Below, piece after piece: positions 1 to 8,228 of a stretch of 64,000 nt of DNA. The stretch covers positions 19,799 through 83,798 of the forward strand of contig CAJXDR010000007.1 in NCBI GenBank assembly GCA_913052345.1, written 5' to 3'. The position numbers were made by a program, and so were the translations under genes. The notes beneath the pieces were generated by a model. That model was not told the DNA's origin. It saw nothing but the letters and a program-made list of their open reading frames with translations, and made no database searches. Source of the stretch: UBA4421 sp002470275. Its GTDB lineage: Bacteria > Pseudomonadota > Gammaproteobacteria > Pseudomonadales > Azotimanducaceae. Within the stretch, counting starts at the first letter, position 1, and each line of letters begins with the position of its first letter.

Positions 1-1448
1 GCCAAGTTTGATAGGGCCCTCGCTGGCGGAGCAAGCGCCGCCCTGAGCGCCGGATACCGTGGTTGATCAATATTGAGCTGATTGACCACCGTCGCGCGAA
101 GGTGCTCCATCAGTTCAGGGGCGTCTAGCGTCCAGTGCCCCCCACGCAGCTCATTAACCAACCGCCAACGCAAGGCTTGAAGATCTGCCTCATCAGCTGA
201 CACAGCCAACAAGCAAGCGAGTCGACTGAACTCAGCGTGTCCGGCGGCCGTGCCCAAAGCCAATTCTCGGCTCACGATGTCCAGCGAGTTTCGGGCTACG
301 CGTGCAAGAAATTGAGTGCGGCCCTCGGTAGCCGGAACAACTTCTTCCTGTAAAAAATCAATCACGCTGGCCAAGAGTTCATCCCGGTGCGGCATCATCG
401 ATGCATCAACGGGCGAGGTCGGCGAGACCAGGGCAACTGAGCCGGGTATCAGCAAATTGACGCAATCCATCTGGCACTCTGAGGAACGCCGTCCAACGGC
501 CGGACGTTCCACGCTTTGATCAGGCCCGGTGCGATATTGCTCTGCCATGCCGAGACAGCCAACCGACCACCAAAAAGAACCAAAGACCTGCCAAAATTTG
601 ACGGCCTGAGGATCAACCTCCCGACCACTGGTTCTCGCATAGCCCTCCAAAAATGAGGCCAGTTGACCGAAACCGCCCACCGGCAGTTCAGCTCGACCAA
701 ATCGCCAGGAGTGAGTGAGCATCCATCCAATATCCCGGTGGGGATCACCCACGTGGGCCAGCTCCCAATCCAGCACGGCGACGACGCCCCGCCTGCCGTC
801 CACCATAATGTTGCCATTGCGAAAATCGCCGTGGACCAGGGCAGGTTGATAGGTCTGCGGTAAATTTGCGAGCAGCCATCGGGCCGTATAGTCAATCATG
901 GGCTGCGGCGTCTGCAGCGCCTTGTAGCGTGCCCAGGTCTGGTTAACGCATGCCTCAGGCCCAATTTCCACAAGCTTTTCCCGCAGCGCTGTGGCGGCTA
1001 GGTCAATACCGTGAATGCGGCCCAAGACTTCACCACATTGGGCCGCCAGTCTTGGCCGAACGGCGTCTAGCTCGGGGGATTTGACGATTTTGGAACCCAG
1101 GGTGATGCCGTCGAGCCACTGCATCAGGAAACCGGGACCCAGGCCCTCTTCCGGTGACAGGACTCGAAATATTTCAGGCTCCGGCACCCCGGCTCGAGCC
1201 GCAGCTAACATCAGCTCAGCCTCCACGGCCAGCCCGGGATGCTCGGCTGAGATTTCCGCCGGCAGGCCACCCGCAGCCCGACGCAGGGCCAGAAGCAAGG
1301 GCCCCTTTCGGGTGCGAAGAGTCAGTCGGTAAGTTTCCTGGCTGGCGCCGCCCGAGAGCCGCTCCATAGCGTCAAGCTCGATGAAACCTGGAAAAGTCTC
1401 TGCCAACAGGGGGGATAACTTTGCCTGCAAATCAGCCTGAACCCTCAA
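1..1448 (-). CDS. Phosphotransferase (APH-like, LvaA/ACAD10-11 type) fused to DUF6285-like domain; 3' end outside window
   Basis: The frame is open from a TTG at 1446-1448, with GGAGGA six bases upstream, to the window edge (more than 482 codons). Residues 1-345 form an aminoglycoside-phosphotransferase-fold kinase: a glycine-rich loop (SGGASQETY, about 34-42), the catalytic HGDFRNGN motif (H206, D208, N213) and the metal-binding VLDWE. From about residue 350 (MPHRDELLASVIDFLQEEV...) a second domain begins that resembles DUF6285, usually a separate small protein encoded next to such kinases. The gene starts 2 bp after the acyl-CoA dehydrogenase stop, so the two are translationally coupled. 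In Pseudomonas putida levulinate catabolism LvaA (kinase), LvaB (small protein) and LvaC (acyl-CoA dehydrogenase) convert 4-hydroxyacyl-CoA through a 4-phospho intermediate. A similar role is inferred here; the substrate is unknown. The C-terminus is cut by the window edge. Confidence 0.85.
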   Translation of the reverse strand, partial: MRVQADLQAKLSPLLAETFPGFIELDAMERLSGGASQETYRLTLRTRKGPLLLALRRAAGGLPAEISAEHPGLAVEAELMLAAARAGVPEPEIFRVLSPEEGLGPGFLMQWLDGITLGSKIVKSPELDAVRPRLAAQCGEVLGRIHGIDLAATALREKLVEIGPEACVNQTWARYKALQTPQPMIDYTARWLLANLPQTYQPALVHGDFRNGNIMVDGRRGVVAVLDWELAHVGDPHRDIGWMLTHSWRFGRAELPVGGFGQLASFLEGYARTSGREVDPQAVKFWQVFGSFWWSVGCLGMAEQYRTGPDQSVERPAVGRRSSECQMDCVNLLIPGSVALVSPTSPVDASMMPHRDELLASVIDFLQEEVVPATEGRTQFLARVARNSLDIVSRELALGTAAGHAEFSRLACLLAVSADEADLQALRWRLVNELRGGHWTLDAPELMEHLRATVVNQLNIDQPRYPALRAALAPPARALSNL

Positions 1449-1450
1449 GG

Positions 1451-2722
1451 TTAGTCCTCCTCAACGCCCTTAGGTGCTCTCTGATTCATAAAGCCGAAGA
1501 GGTATCCCGCCACCCGCCGCATTTGAATTTCTTCGGCCCCCTCAGTAATGCGGTAACGACGATGATGACGATAGATGTGCTCGAAAGGTTTGTGACGAGA
1601 GTACCCCAGTCCACCGTGCACCTGCATGGCTCTATCCGCAGCCTCACAGCACAGGCGATTCGACCAGTAGTTACACATAGAGACCTTGTCGGAGACCGAA
1701 AATGCCCCCTGTGTGTCCATTTGCCATGCGGTTTTATGGATCAGGGCGCGGAGCATTTCACATTGGGTCTGCAGTTCCACCAACGGGAATTGGATACCCT
1801 GGTTACTGGCCAGAGGTTTACCAAAGGGTGCTCGCTGCTTGGCAAATGCAATCGATTCATTAATACAAAACTGCGCGGCACCAAGGGAAGAGGCTGCCTG
1901 GCGTATCCGATTCTCGTTAAAGAAGTGCTGAACCACGGCCAGGCCCCGGCCCTCCCCGCCCAAGATGGCCTCCCGGGGCACACGGACGTCTTTCAGGCTG
2001 ATTCGCCCATGATCCGTCGGCATGTTGAAGGTCCAGAGCATTTCCTCCACTTGAAAGCCATCACTGTGCGTTGGCGTTAAAAAAGCCGTGATCCCCTTAC
2101 CGTCTCCGGCTTCACCGGATGTTCGTGCGAAAATCAAATCATGCTTGGCCTTATGGATGCCGGTATTCCAGGTTTTGGACCCGTTGATAACCCACTCATC
2201 ACCCTCGCGTCTTGCCGTGGTCTCCATGTGAGTGGCGTCCGACCCGTGTTCCGGTTCTGTAATGCCAAAGGCAAAACCGGCACTGCCCTCAGCTAGGCCA
2301 TCGATCCATTCAGCCTTTTGCTGATCTGTGCCGTACTCAATCATGAGCAAGAGCCCCACATTGTTACCGACAATGGAGTGCTCGTTCTGAAGGTCGTTAT
2401 GTAGGCCTAGGCCCATGCTTGCGAAGTGTTCCCGAATGACCGCCATCCCAAGATTGGTACCGTCCTGGCCACCATAGGCCTTGGGTAGCGGGTAGCGGTA
2501 GTGCCCGGCAGCATCAGCCCGGCGTCTCGCTTCAGCCAACAGTGCCTCCCACTCTTCGCTGGGCAAGCCACCGCGATCCCAGTCAGTCCGGGCATCTTCC
2601 CGCCGATGGTCAAAGAAGCGGATGTTGTCATCCTGCTGCTCTAAGGGCTTGATCTCGCGCTCGATGAAGTCATCGAGCTCAACCAGGTAGTCCTGAATCC
2701 CTTGGGGAATGTCAAAACTCAT
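1451..2722 (-). CDS. Acyl-CoA dehydrogenase (ACAD10/11- or LvaC-like)
   Basis: This 423-residue flavoprotein has the full acyl-CoA dehydrogenase architecture: an N-terminal helical domain, a middle beta domain (FGITEPEHGSDATHMETTA, then INGSKTWNTG) and a C-terminal helical domain (RAPFGKPLASNQGIQFPL, QVHGGLGYSRHKPFE, RITEGAEEIQMR). The first Glu of the last motif is the likely catalytic base. The ATG at 2720-2722 was preferred over an upstream start because GAGGAGAGGA precedes it. The start overlaps the 3' end of the ThuA gene by 11 bp, and the stop lies 2 bp before the kinase start, so it belongs to one operon. Adjacency to an APH-family kinase is the signature of systems that dispose of 4-hydroxyacyl-CoAs; that function is inferred. 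Confidence 0.93.
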   Translation of the reverse strand: MSFDIPQGIQDYLVELDDFIEREIKPLEQQDDNIRFFDHRREDARTDWDRGGLPSEEWEALLAEARRRADAAGHYRYPLPKAYGGQDGTNLGMAVIREHFASMGLGLHNDLQNEHSIVGNNVGLLLMIEYGTDQQKAEWIDGLAEGSAGFAFGITEPEHGSDATHMETTARREGDEWVINGSKTWNTGIHKAKHDLIFARTSGEAGDGKGITAFLTPTHSDGFQVEEMLWTFNMPTDHGRISLKDVRVPREAILGGEGRGLAVVQHFFNENRIRQAASSLGAAQFCINESIAFAKQRAPFGKPLASNQGIQFPLVELQTQCEMLRALIHKTAWQMDTQGAFSVSDKVSMCNYWSNRLCCEAADRAMQVHGGLGYSRHKPFEHIYRHHRRYRITEGAEEIQMRRVAGYLFGFMNQRAPKGVEED

Positions 2723-3587
2723 GTTCCTCTCCTCGTAATGCATCAGGGCTATCAAGGCCCCATCGAATCGCACCCTCCATAAACTGGCGGAATGCAGGCT
2801 CTGAGTAGGTAGCCGGCGTGTGGCCTAGCGCGCTGTAAAATACTCTGCCCGCCCCAACCGGATGCCACCACACCAGAGGGTGGTCCGCTCCCATAGGGCT
2901 ACTTTCTGGGTCGTAGGTCGATTCGTCGATGCTGATCAGAACGTGGGTCAGAGCACGAGGGCTCTCGACAAAGTTGTACCACTCATCCGCGCGCTGCCAG
3001 ATTTTGGGGAGATGGGACGTCGCAGGGTGTTGGGAATCCTCCACCAGCAGGGAGGCGACTTGAATATGACGTTCCATGGGGTGGTCAACAAACTGTGCTC
3101 TGAGGGCCTCCTGTAAATACCAGTCCCATTCATAGCTTCTGTCCCCTCCAGCCGCGTGCTGAGCAATGAGCGTGCCGCCTGTCTCCACATAGTCTTTCAG
3201 CGCCTGCCGCTGCTCGTCATTCCACACCGTTCCACTTTTGTGGTTGAGGATGATGAGATCGAACTGCGCCAAGGCCGACGTATTAAAATAGCCACCATTT
3301 TCAGTATGAAAAAAACGCCAGCCGTTTTTCTGCCCCAGCTGGTCAAGCATCTTGATGGAGGCTGGAATGCTCTCCTGGTGGCGAAAGGCGTTGGTCTTAG
3401 AAAAGCTGAGAATCGCGATCTCGCCCAAATTTTCGGGTGGCGACAGGGCTTCGTTGTCTAGTTGGGGTGCCTGCAGCAACTGTGGTTGTTGCCACAACAC
3501 CATCAGCAGCACTCGATATTGATAAACGCCCACAACGAGCGTGACGATCAGGGCCAGGGCCAGCCAGACTCGCCACCGGCCCGTCAT
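2712..3587 (-). CDS. ThuA-domain protein, membrane anchored
   Basis: This 291-residue protein has one N-terminal hydrophobic segment (about 7-28), so it is probably anchored with its domain in the periplasm. The rest is a ThuA (trehalose-utilisation, class I amidotransferase-like) domain: EIAILSFSKTNAFRHQESIP, FDLIILNHKSG, YVETGGTLIAQHAAGGDRS, and a C-terminal HPLVWWHPVGAGRVFYSALGHT. ThuA proteins commonly accompany glucoside 3-dehydrogenases in 3-keto-sugar metabolism. Here the gene overlaps the GMC oxidoreductase stop by 4 bp (ATGA), which supports joint action. The exact reaction is not established for this member. Confidence 0.85.
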   Translation of the reverse strand: MTGRWRVWLALALIVTLVVGVYQYRVLLMVLWQQPQLLQAPQLDNEALSPPENLGEIAILSFSKTNAFRHQESIPASIKMLDQLGQKNGWRFFHTENGGYFNTSALAQFDLIILNHKSGTVWNDEQRQALKDYVETGGTLIAQHAAGGDRSYEWDWYLQEALRAQFVDHPMERHIQVASLLVEDSQHPATSHLPKIWQRADEWYNFVESPRALTHVLISIDESTYDPESSPMGADHPLVWWHPVGAGRVFYSALGHTPATYSEPAFRQFMEGAIRWGLDSPDALRGEEHEF

Positions 3588-5302
3588 ATTGCGCCAGCCC
3601 TCAGCTGGGCGACGGCATAATCTACGGCCCGAGCGGTCAGCGCCATATAGGTGAGTGAGGGATTCACACAGGAACCGGAGGTCATGCAGGCGCCATCAGT
3701 CACGAAAAGATTTGTCGCAGCATGCGCTTGATTGTGGGCGTTGAGGACGGCCTGATCAGGGTCATGGCCCATACGCGCCGTTCCCATCTCGTGAATAGCG
3801 TCGCCGCCCACCATCGGCGCAGCACCACTCTCGATATCCTCCGCCCCCGCCGCTTCAAGCATGGCTATAGCTTGGTCGACGACGTCCTGCCGATGACGTT
3901 TTTCGTTTTCCCCAAACTCGAAGTGGAAGGTCACCTGAGGAATGCCAAACCGATCTTTCTTGGTGGGGTGCAGGGCCATCGTATTGTGGGCATAGGGCAG
4001 GATCTCACCAAAGCCGCCAAGCCTCATGTACCAGGGTCCAGGCCGCCGCAACCCGTGTTTGAAGTCCGCACCGAAGCCTGGCGTCGCCTTAGCTTGAGCA
4101 TCCCAGGAGCGCCGGCTGGCTCCCCCCTGATACCCATAACCACGACTGAACCCAAGGCCGTCATCGCCTTCGACATTTCTGAAGCGGGGAATGTAGATGC
4201 CATTGGGACGATGGCCATAGGGATAATATTCCTCAAATCCAGGAATGCGTCCCGCGGCCCCTGCCCTGTAGGTATGGTCCATCAAATATCGACCCAGCGC
4301 GCCGCTTCGATTTGCGAAGGCGCCATCGCCGGCGCCGGGAGAGTTCAGCAGAATTTGCGTGGACCCCACTGTTGAGGCGCACAAAAAGATGAGCTTGGCA
4401 GCATAGCGACGACGCTGGCCGCTCTCGGTATCCACGACTCGCACGGCCGTCACGCGCTGGCCTTTGGCGTCATATTCAAGGCGCTCGACTAGGCTATTGG
4501 GGCGTAGCTCGAAGTTTCCCGTGGCCATGGCTGCCGGAAGCGTGCTGGATTGGGAGCTGAAATAAGACCCCGCCGAACAGCCTCGGTGACATGGACCACA
4601 ATAATGACAGGGTGCGCGCCCGGGCAGAGGCTCGGTCAACGTTGCCGTCCGACCAATGGTCATCACTCGATCCGGGAATTTTTCCTTAATTTTCTTTGCA
4701 ACATATTGCTCTACCACGTTCATTTGCATGGGCTTTTGAAATTCCCCATCCGGGAGCTGGTCCAAGCCCAGGGATTGACCGCTGACCCCGATAAAACGCT
4801 CCACGTGGCTATACCATGAGGCGATATCCTCATAGCGGATGGGCCAATCGATCCCGACGCCATCGCGTTTGTTCGCCGAAAAATCCAGGTCACTCCAGCG
4901 ATAGCTCTGCCGCGCCCACAGCAGGCTGCGGCCTCCGACCACATCAGCCCGCATCCAACGAAAGGGATCATCTGGGTTGAAATCATAGGGATTCTGCGCG
5001 TCGTTATTCCAGAAGTGTCGCGTCGTTTCATCGAAGGCATAGGAGGTGGACTGAATTTCATATTGCTCAGCGTATAGCGCTCTCGGGCGCAAACCCTTAT
5101 TCGGTCGCTTCCATGAGGGCTGATGTTCCCCCACATAGTCCACCCCGTGCTCAATGGGTTTACCGCGCTCAAGCATGAGCACCCGGAGCCCGCGTTCCGT
5201 CAGTTCCTTAGCTGCCCAACCGCCGGAAACGCCAGACCCAACGACAATCGCGTCCACGGACTCCACCGCGCCAATCGAATGGCCACTCTCTATCTCGCCC
5301 AT
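3584..5302 (-). CDS. GMC family FAD-dependent oxidoreductase (glucoside/gluconate dehydrogenase large-subunit type)
   Basis: This 572-residue protein starts its FAD-binding Rossmann fold at residues 18-30 (IVVGSGVSGGWAAKEL) and ends with the GMC C-terminal signature (HEMGTARMGHD, then GSCVNPSLTYMAL). A cysteine-rich CHYCGPCHRGCSAG segment near residue 240 may bind an iron-sulfur cluster or form disulfides. No Tat signal is seen on this subunit. The preceding gene encodes a small subunit with a twin-arginine start, and such pairs are exported together in sugar dehydrogenases. The start overlaps the small-subunit gene by 13 bp. A periplasmic sugar or glycoside dehydrogenase is most likely; the electron acceptor, usually a cytochrome c, is not encoded nearby. 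Confidence 0.9.
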   Translation of the reverse strand: MGEIESGHSIGAVESVDAIVVGSGVSGGWAAKELTERGLRVLMLERGKPIEHGVDYVGEHQPSWKRPNKGLRPRALYAEQYEIQSTSYAFDETTRHFWNNDAQNPYDFNPDDPFRWMRADVVGGRSLLWARQSYRWSDLDFSANKRDGVGIDWPIRYEDIASWYSHVERFIGVSGQSLGLDQLPDGEFQKPMQMNVVEQYVAKKIKEKFPDRVMTIGRTATLTEPLPGRAPCHYCGPCHRGCSAGSYFSSQSSTLPAAMATGNFELRPNSLVERLEYDAKGQRVTAVRVVDTESGQRRRYAAKLIFLCASTVGSTQILLNSPGAGDGAFANRSGALGRYLMDHTYRAGAAGRIPGFEEYYPYGHRPNGIYIPRFRNVEGDDGLGFSRGYGYQGGASRRSWDAQAKATPGFGADFKHGLRRPGPWYMRLGGFGEILPYAHNTMALHPTKKDRFGIPQVTFHFEFGENEKRHRQDVVDQAIAMLEAAGAEDIESGAAPMVGGDAIHEMGTARMGHDPDQAVLNAHNQAHAATNLFVTDGACMTSGSCVNPSLTYMALTARAVDYAVAQLRAGAI

Positions 5303-5859
5303 AGCTTGCCCACCACATTAAATTTGAAGAAACCATCGTAGCGCCCGGGCATGGGCACATATTCTCTCTCAACGGTGGAACCCAGCTCAGAGGTGTAGAA
5401 GCCCGTAACCGTCAGCTCTTTGATCTGAAGAAACATTTCGGCTCCCCCCTGATCCCAGCTGGATTCGGCATCTCGCTCCGCGACCGCGGAAAGCTCCTCA
5501 AGCAGTTGAACCTGATGACTCGCCTCGAGCTTTGTAAAGGAGGCACTGAAACGTCGAACGCTTTCGGCCTCTAGAGCATCTAGCCCCCGTATAAAGGAAG
5601 CTCGCTCATCAGCCTGATACCAACTGGCCACCACGTAGTCGATGAAGTCACCCACACCAGCCGCCAGCGCACCCGGCGTATCCGTGTCAGGGATAATCAG
5701 ATCGGCACACCGGTGGGCTATGCCTTGCTGCCCCGTGGTAAGGGCGCGAGTTTTTATGGTTCTATCGGCTATAGGCACCTCTACGGCTCTGGTACAGCTT
5801 TCGGCAAGCGTTCCACCCAGCAGTATCAATGCGCCCTGAAGCAGTTCTCTTCTTTGCAT
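5290..5859 (-). CDS. Gluconate 2-dehydrogenase subunit 3 family protein
   Basis: The 189-residue protein begins MQRRELLQGALILLGG, a twin-arginine motif followed by a hydrophobic stretch, so it is predicted to carry a Tat signal. A Cys follows at LAESC, but Glu at -2 makes it a poor lipobox. The body (CADLIIPDTDTPGALAAGVGDFIDYV, then FLQIKELTVTGFYTSELG) matches the small Tat-exported subunit of gluconate 2-dehydrogenase and glucoside 3-dehydrogenase complexes. In those complexes it escorts and stabilises the GMC flavoprotein, which is the next gene and overlaps it. GAGG lies 6 bp before the ATG. Confidence 0.88.
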   Translation of the reverse strand: MQRRELLQGALILLGGTLAESCTRAVEVPIADRTIKTRALTTGQQGIAHRCADLIIPDTDTPGALAAGVGDFIDYVVASWYQADERASFIRGLDALEAESVRRFSASFTKLEASHQVQLLEELSAVAERDAESSWDQGGAEMFLQIKELTVTGFYTSELGSTVEREYVPMPGRYDGFFKFNVVGKLWAR

Positions 5860-5911
5860 GGCTTACCTCAAATACCTCAATTCTTTAAGTGCCCTTCGCG
5901 CTTGGCCCAAT

Positions 5912-7219
5912 CTAGTCCTCGGCAACCCGGCGCTGCCCCGATTCGCGCCACCAGAGGAAGGCAAAAACAGGGATCAACGCGAGAGGAATCATGGCGACAA
6001 TTTGGAATGACTCCACCGACGCAGCCCGAACAACCTGCTCAAGCGCTTCCCCTTGCAGCGCCTCAAAGGCCTGAACGCCGCCCGCGGCGCGAACTTTCGC
6101 CTCGTCAAATATGGCTCCCATCCAGGGCAATACAGTCCAGCTCGCCACCCCACCGGCAAAGCCCATAAGGCCCAGCATCAACGCACCGCCCGCTGGATAA
6201 CGCTCGGCCACGGCGCCAAGCATCGTTGGATAGAAGTAACAAATACCCAGCGCCCAGAGGGTGGCCGCTGCGAACGCCGAGAGTGGCGTACCAGCTTGCG
6301 ATAGAAAATAAAGGCCGGGTGCCGCTAATAGACAGCCCAAGGTTAACAGCCCAGGACTAGAGAACCGGGCAACCATTGTGCCGGCATAATGACGGCCAAT
6401 AAAAATCAGCAAATTGATGTAAATCAGGACCCAGACCCCTGGCATACCCACAATGTTAGTCAGCGCCAAGTCCACCCAGGCTGAGGGCGCCAACTCTGCC
6501 GCCACCGTGCCCATCATGCACAAAAACCAAATAAAAAAGCCCGGAGAACGCCCGAGTTGGGCAAACATATCGCCATAGGAGAGGCCCATTGCTACACGCT
6601 CAGTCACCGGGAATTCGGCACGTATGACCATCCAGGCAAGAACCAAGGCAGGCACCATAAGGATAATGAGGTTCAGCTGCCAGATTGCCCCGACTTGAAT
6701 AATCCCGAGGCCGAGCAACCCGCCTGCTACAATGCCCGCTGGCCACCAGGCGTGCAGGATATTTAAGCGGTGTGTTTTCTCTTCCGGGTAAGCTGTGGCA
6801 ATCAGTGGGTTGGTCGCGGCCTCAACCGCACCCCACCCGAGACCCGTGAGCAGTAGCCCCCCATACACCAGCCAATAGGCCGTAATAGAAGGCGCCATGA
6901 TGGAGGCCATCAGGACACAAAGACTGCCCAGAAAGTAGCCTGCTGCGGCGAACAGGAGCATGGCCCGAATACCCACCAGATCCACCAGAGCAGCGCCAAA
7001 CAGGAGCGTTAACGCGAATCCGACAAAGGTCGCTCCCAGTACCTCGCCCACCATGGTGGCCGAACGCGCAACATCCAGCACATCAAACAAATCCGCCTGA
7101 AGATCGCCAGCAATGGCAGCTCTGACCGCGAACCCCAATCCGATCATAAAGATCGCCAGGTTGGACAGCACGAAGAGCAGACGACGGTTCTCTGCCTGCA
7201 GAATTTTTTGATCTGACAT
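5912..7219 (-). CDS. MFS transporter, FucP/sugar-permease-like
   Basis: The 435-residue protein has about 12 hydrophobic segments and the look of the FucP branch of the major facilitator superfamily: a long first half, then LNILHAWWPAGIVAGGLLG and a second half with GGALMLGLMGFAGGVASW. It begins the operon that continues with the sugar-dehydrogenase pair and ThuA, so a carbohydrate or its oxidised product is the likely cargo (inferred from context). The ATG at 7217-7219 is preceded by GAGGGAGGG. The following gene starts 53 bp past the stop on the same strand. Confidence 0.88.
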   Translation of the reverse strand: MSDQKILQAENRRLLFVLSNLAIFMIGLGFAVRAAIAGDLQADLFDVLDVARSATMVGEVLGATFVGFALTLLFGAALVDLVGIRAMLLFAAAGYFLGSLCVLMASIMAPSITAYWLVYGGLLLTGLGWGAVEAATNPLIATAYPEEKTHRLNILHAWWPAGIVAGGLLGLGIIQVGAIWQLNLIILMVPALVLAWMVIRAEFPVTERVAMGLSYGDMFAQLGRSPGFFIWFLCMMGTVAAELAPSAWVDLALTNIVGMPGVWVLIYINLLIFIGRHYAGTMVARFSSPGLLTLGCLLAAPGLYFLSQAGTPLSAFAAATLWALGICYFYPTMLGAVAERYPAGGALMLGLMGFAGGVASWTVLPWMGAIFDEAKVRAAGGVQAFEALQGEALEQVVRAASVESFQIVAMIPLALIPVFAFLWWRESGQRRVAED

Positions 7220-7352
7220 AATCCCTCCCTCTCTTCTATTATTGGCCGAGCACGCGTTAAGTGGAATAGCAATCTGCGGTGAATCACCGACGGTGTCGAT
7301 CCCGGACGTTTGAGTTTGGGCACAGATTCGAGAAGGCTTGAGCAGGGAGCAG

Positions 7353-7706
7353 ATGAAATATATTTGGATTGCAGGGGGTTGGTTATGCGTTGGGCTTGCC
7401 CTTCTGGGGATTGCGCTCCCGCTGCTGCCAACGACCCCCTTTCTCTTGCTGGCTGCCCTATGCTTTAGCAGAGGCTCCGAGCGTCTTTATGCATGGTTGA
7501 TCTACCATCCGAAGCTTGGGCCTCCTATCAGGGATTGGCAGACCAATAAAATCATTCGCCGCCCGGTCAAACTGATGGCGACGGTCACCATGATCGGCGT
7601 GCTCCTACTCTCCTTCGCCTTGGACCTGGCTTTTGGCGTGATCGCGATTCAGGCCGCGGTGATGGCCGGCGTTCTGGTCTTTATCTGGCGTCAGCGTGAA
7701 GTCTAG
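7353..7706 (+). CDS. YbaN/DUF454 family inner-membrane protein
   Basis: This 117-residue protein has a paired N-terminal membrane hairpin (WIAGGWLCVGLALLGIALPLLPTTPFLLLAALCF), the conserved SERLYAWLIYHPKLGPPIRDW segment, and two further membrane helices, which is the DUF454 (YbaN) pattern. The ATG at 7353 with GGGAG eight bases upstream is preferred to an in-frame TTG at 7338. It is divergent from the MFS gene with a 133-bp shared upstream region. The function is unknown for the family. Confidence 0.85.
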   Translation: MKYIWIAGGWLCVGLALLGIALPLLPTTPFLLLAALCFSRGSERLYAWLIYHPKLGPPIRDWQTNKIIRRPVKLMATVTMIGVLLLSFALDLAFGVIAIQAAVMAGVLVFIWRQREV

Positions 7707-7736
7707 CCCCGGGCAGTGAAATTTTTTTATGATCGC

Positions 7737-8189
7737 TCACTCGTCACCCATCCTCTCATCCTCTGGTCTGACGCCACGAAACTCCTCCCGCGCACGCAAC
7801 AGCGCTATGCAGGGGACCAGAAAAATTGCTCCGGCAACGGCCGCGGAGATCGGGCCGCCGCCTTTTTCGTTTATCAAATTCCAAACGATCATGGCAATCA
7901 CGACCTGAGCCGCATAGACCCCAGCCCAGGGCCACATCCAGGCCTTCATGGACCGAAAACCATAGGCCCCTAGTCCGTAGATCAGCCAATGGAACGGCTC
8001 AGTCAACTTAGCCGCCCATCCGGTCAGCGTGAAACCAAACCAAATTTCGTGGTCCTCAGCGACAGGCTTAACAAAGATATCGAAAGGCATGTAGATGAAG
8101 GTCATGTAGAGGCAGAAAAAGAAAATAAGCGACATCCACCAGGGACGCCGGAGCCAATCGTCACGAATAATTTCAGTTATCGATGCCAT
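7737..8189 (-). CDS. Conserved small integral membrane protein, function unknown
   Basis: The 150-residue protein has about four predicted membrane helices (around 19-37, 60-78, 85-105 and 113-133) and charged ends, finishing with an acidic PEDERMGDE tail. I do not recognise a named family; marine gammaproteobacteria often carry similar short proteins. It converges on the DUF454 gene with 30 bp between stops and lies 39 bp downstream of the 2-hydroxyacid dehydrogenase on the same strand, so the two could be co-transcribed. Confidence 0.75.
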   Translation of the reverse strand: MASITEIIRDDWLRRPWWMSLIFFFCLYMTFIYMPFDIFVKPVAEDHEIWFGFTLTGWAAKLTEPFHWLIYGLGAYGFRSMKAWMWPWAGVYAAQVVIAMIVWNLINEKGGGPISAAVAGAIFLVPCIALLRAREEFRGVRPEDERMGDE

Positions 8190-8228
8190 CTGTCTGCTCC
8201 ACCTTCTGCCGTTAACTCATCTCAGAGC

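Noticed and set aside
449..895. ORF on the minus strand with W-rich sequence
   Set aside because: It is a frame-shifted shadow of the kinase catalytic region (HGDFRNGN frame), with no domain of its own.
1421..2080. 219-residue plus-strand ORF
   Set aside because: It lies antisense to the acyl-CoA dehydrogenase, shows no family signature and arises from GC-rich codon bias.
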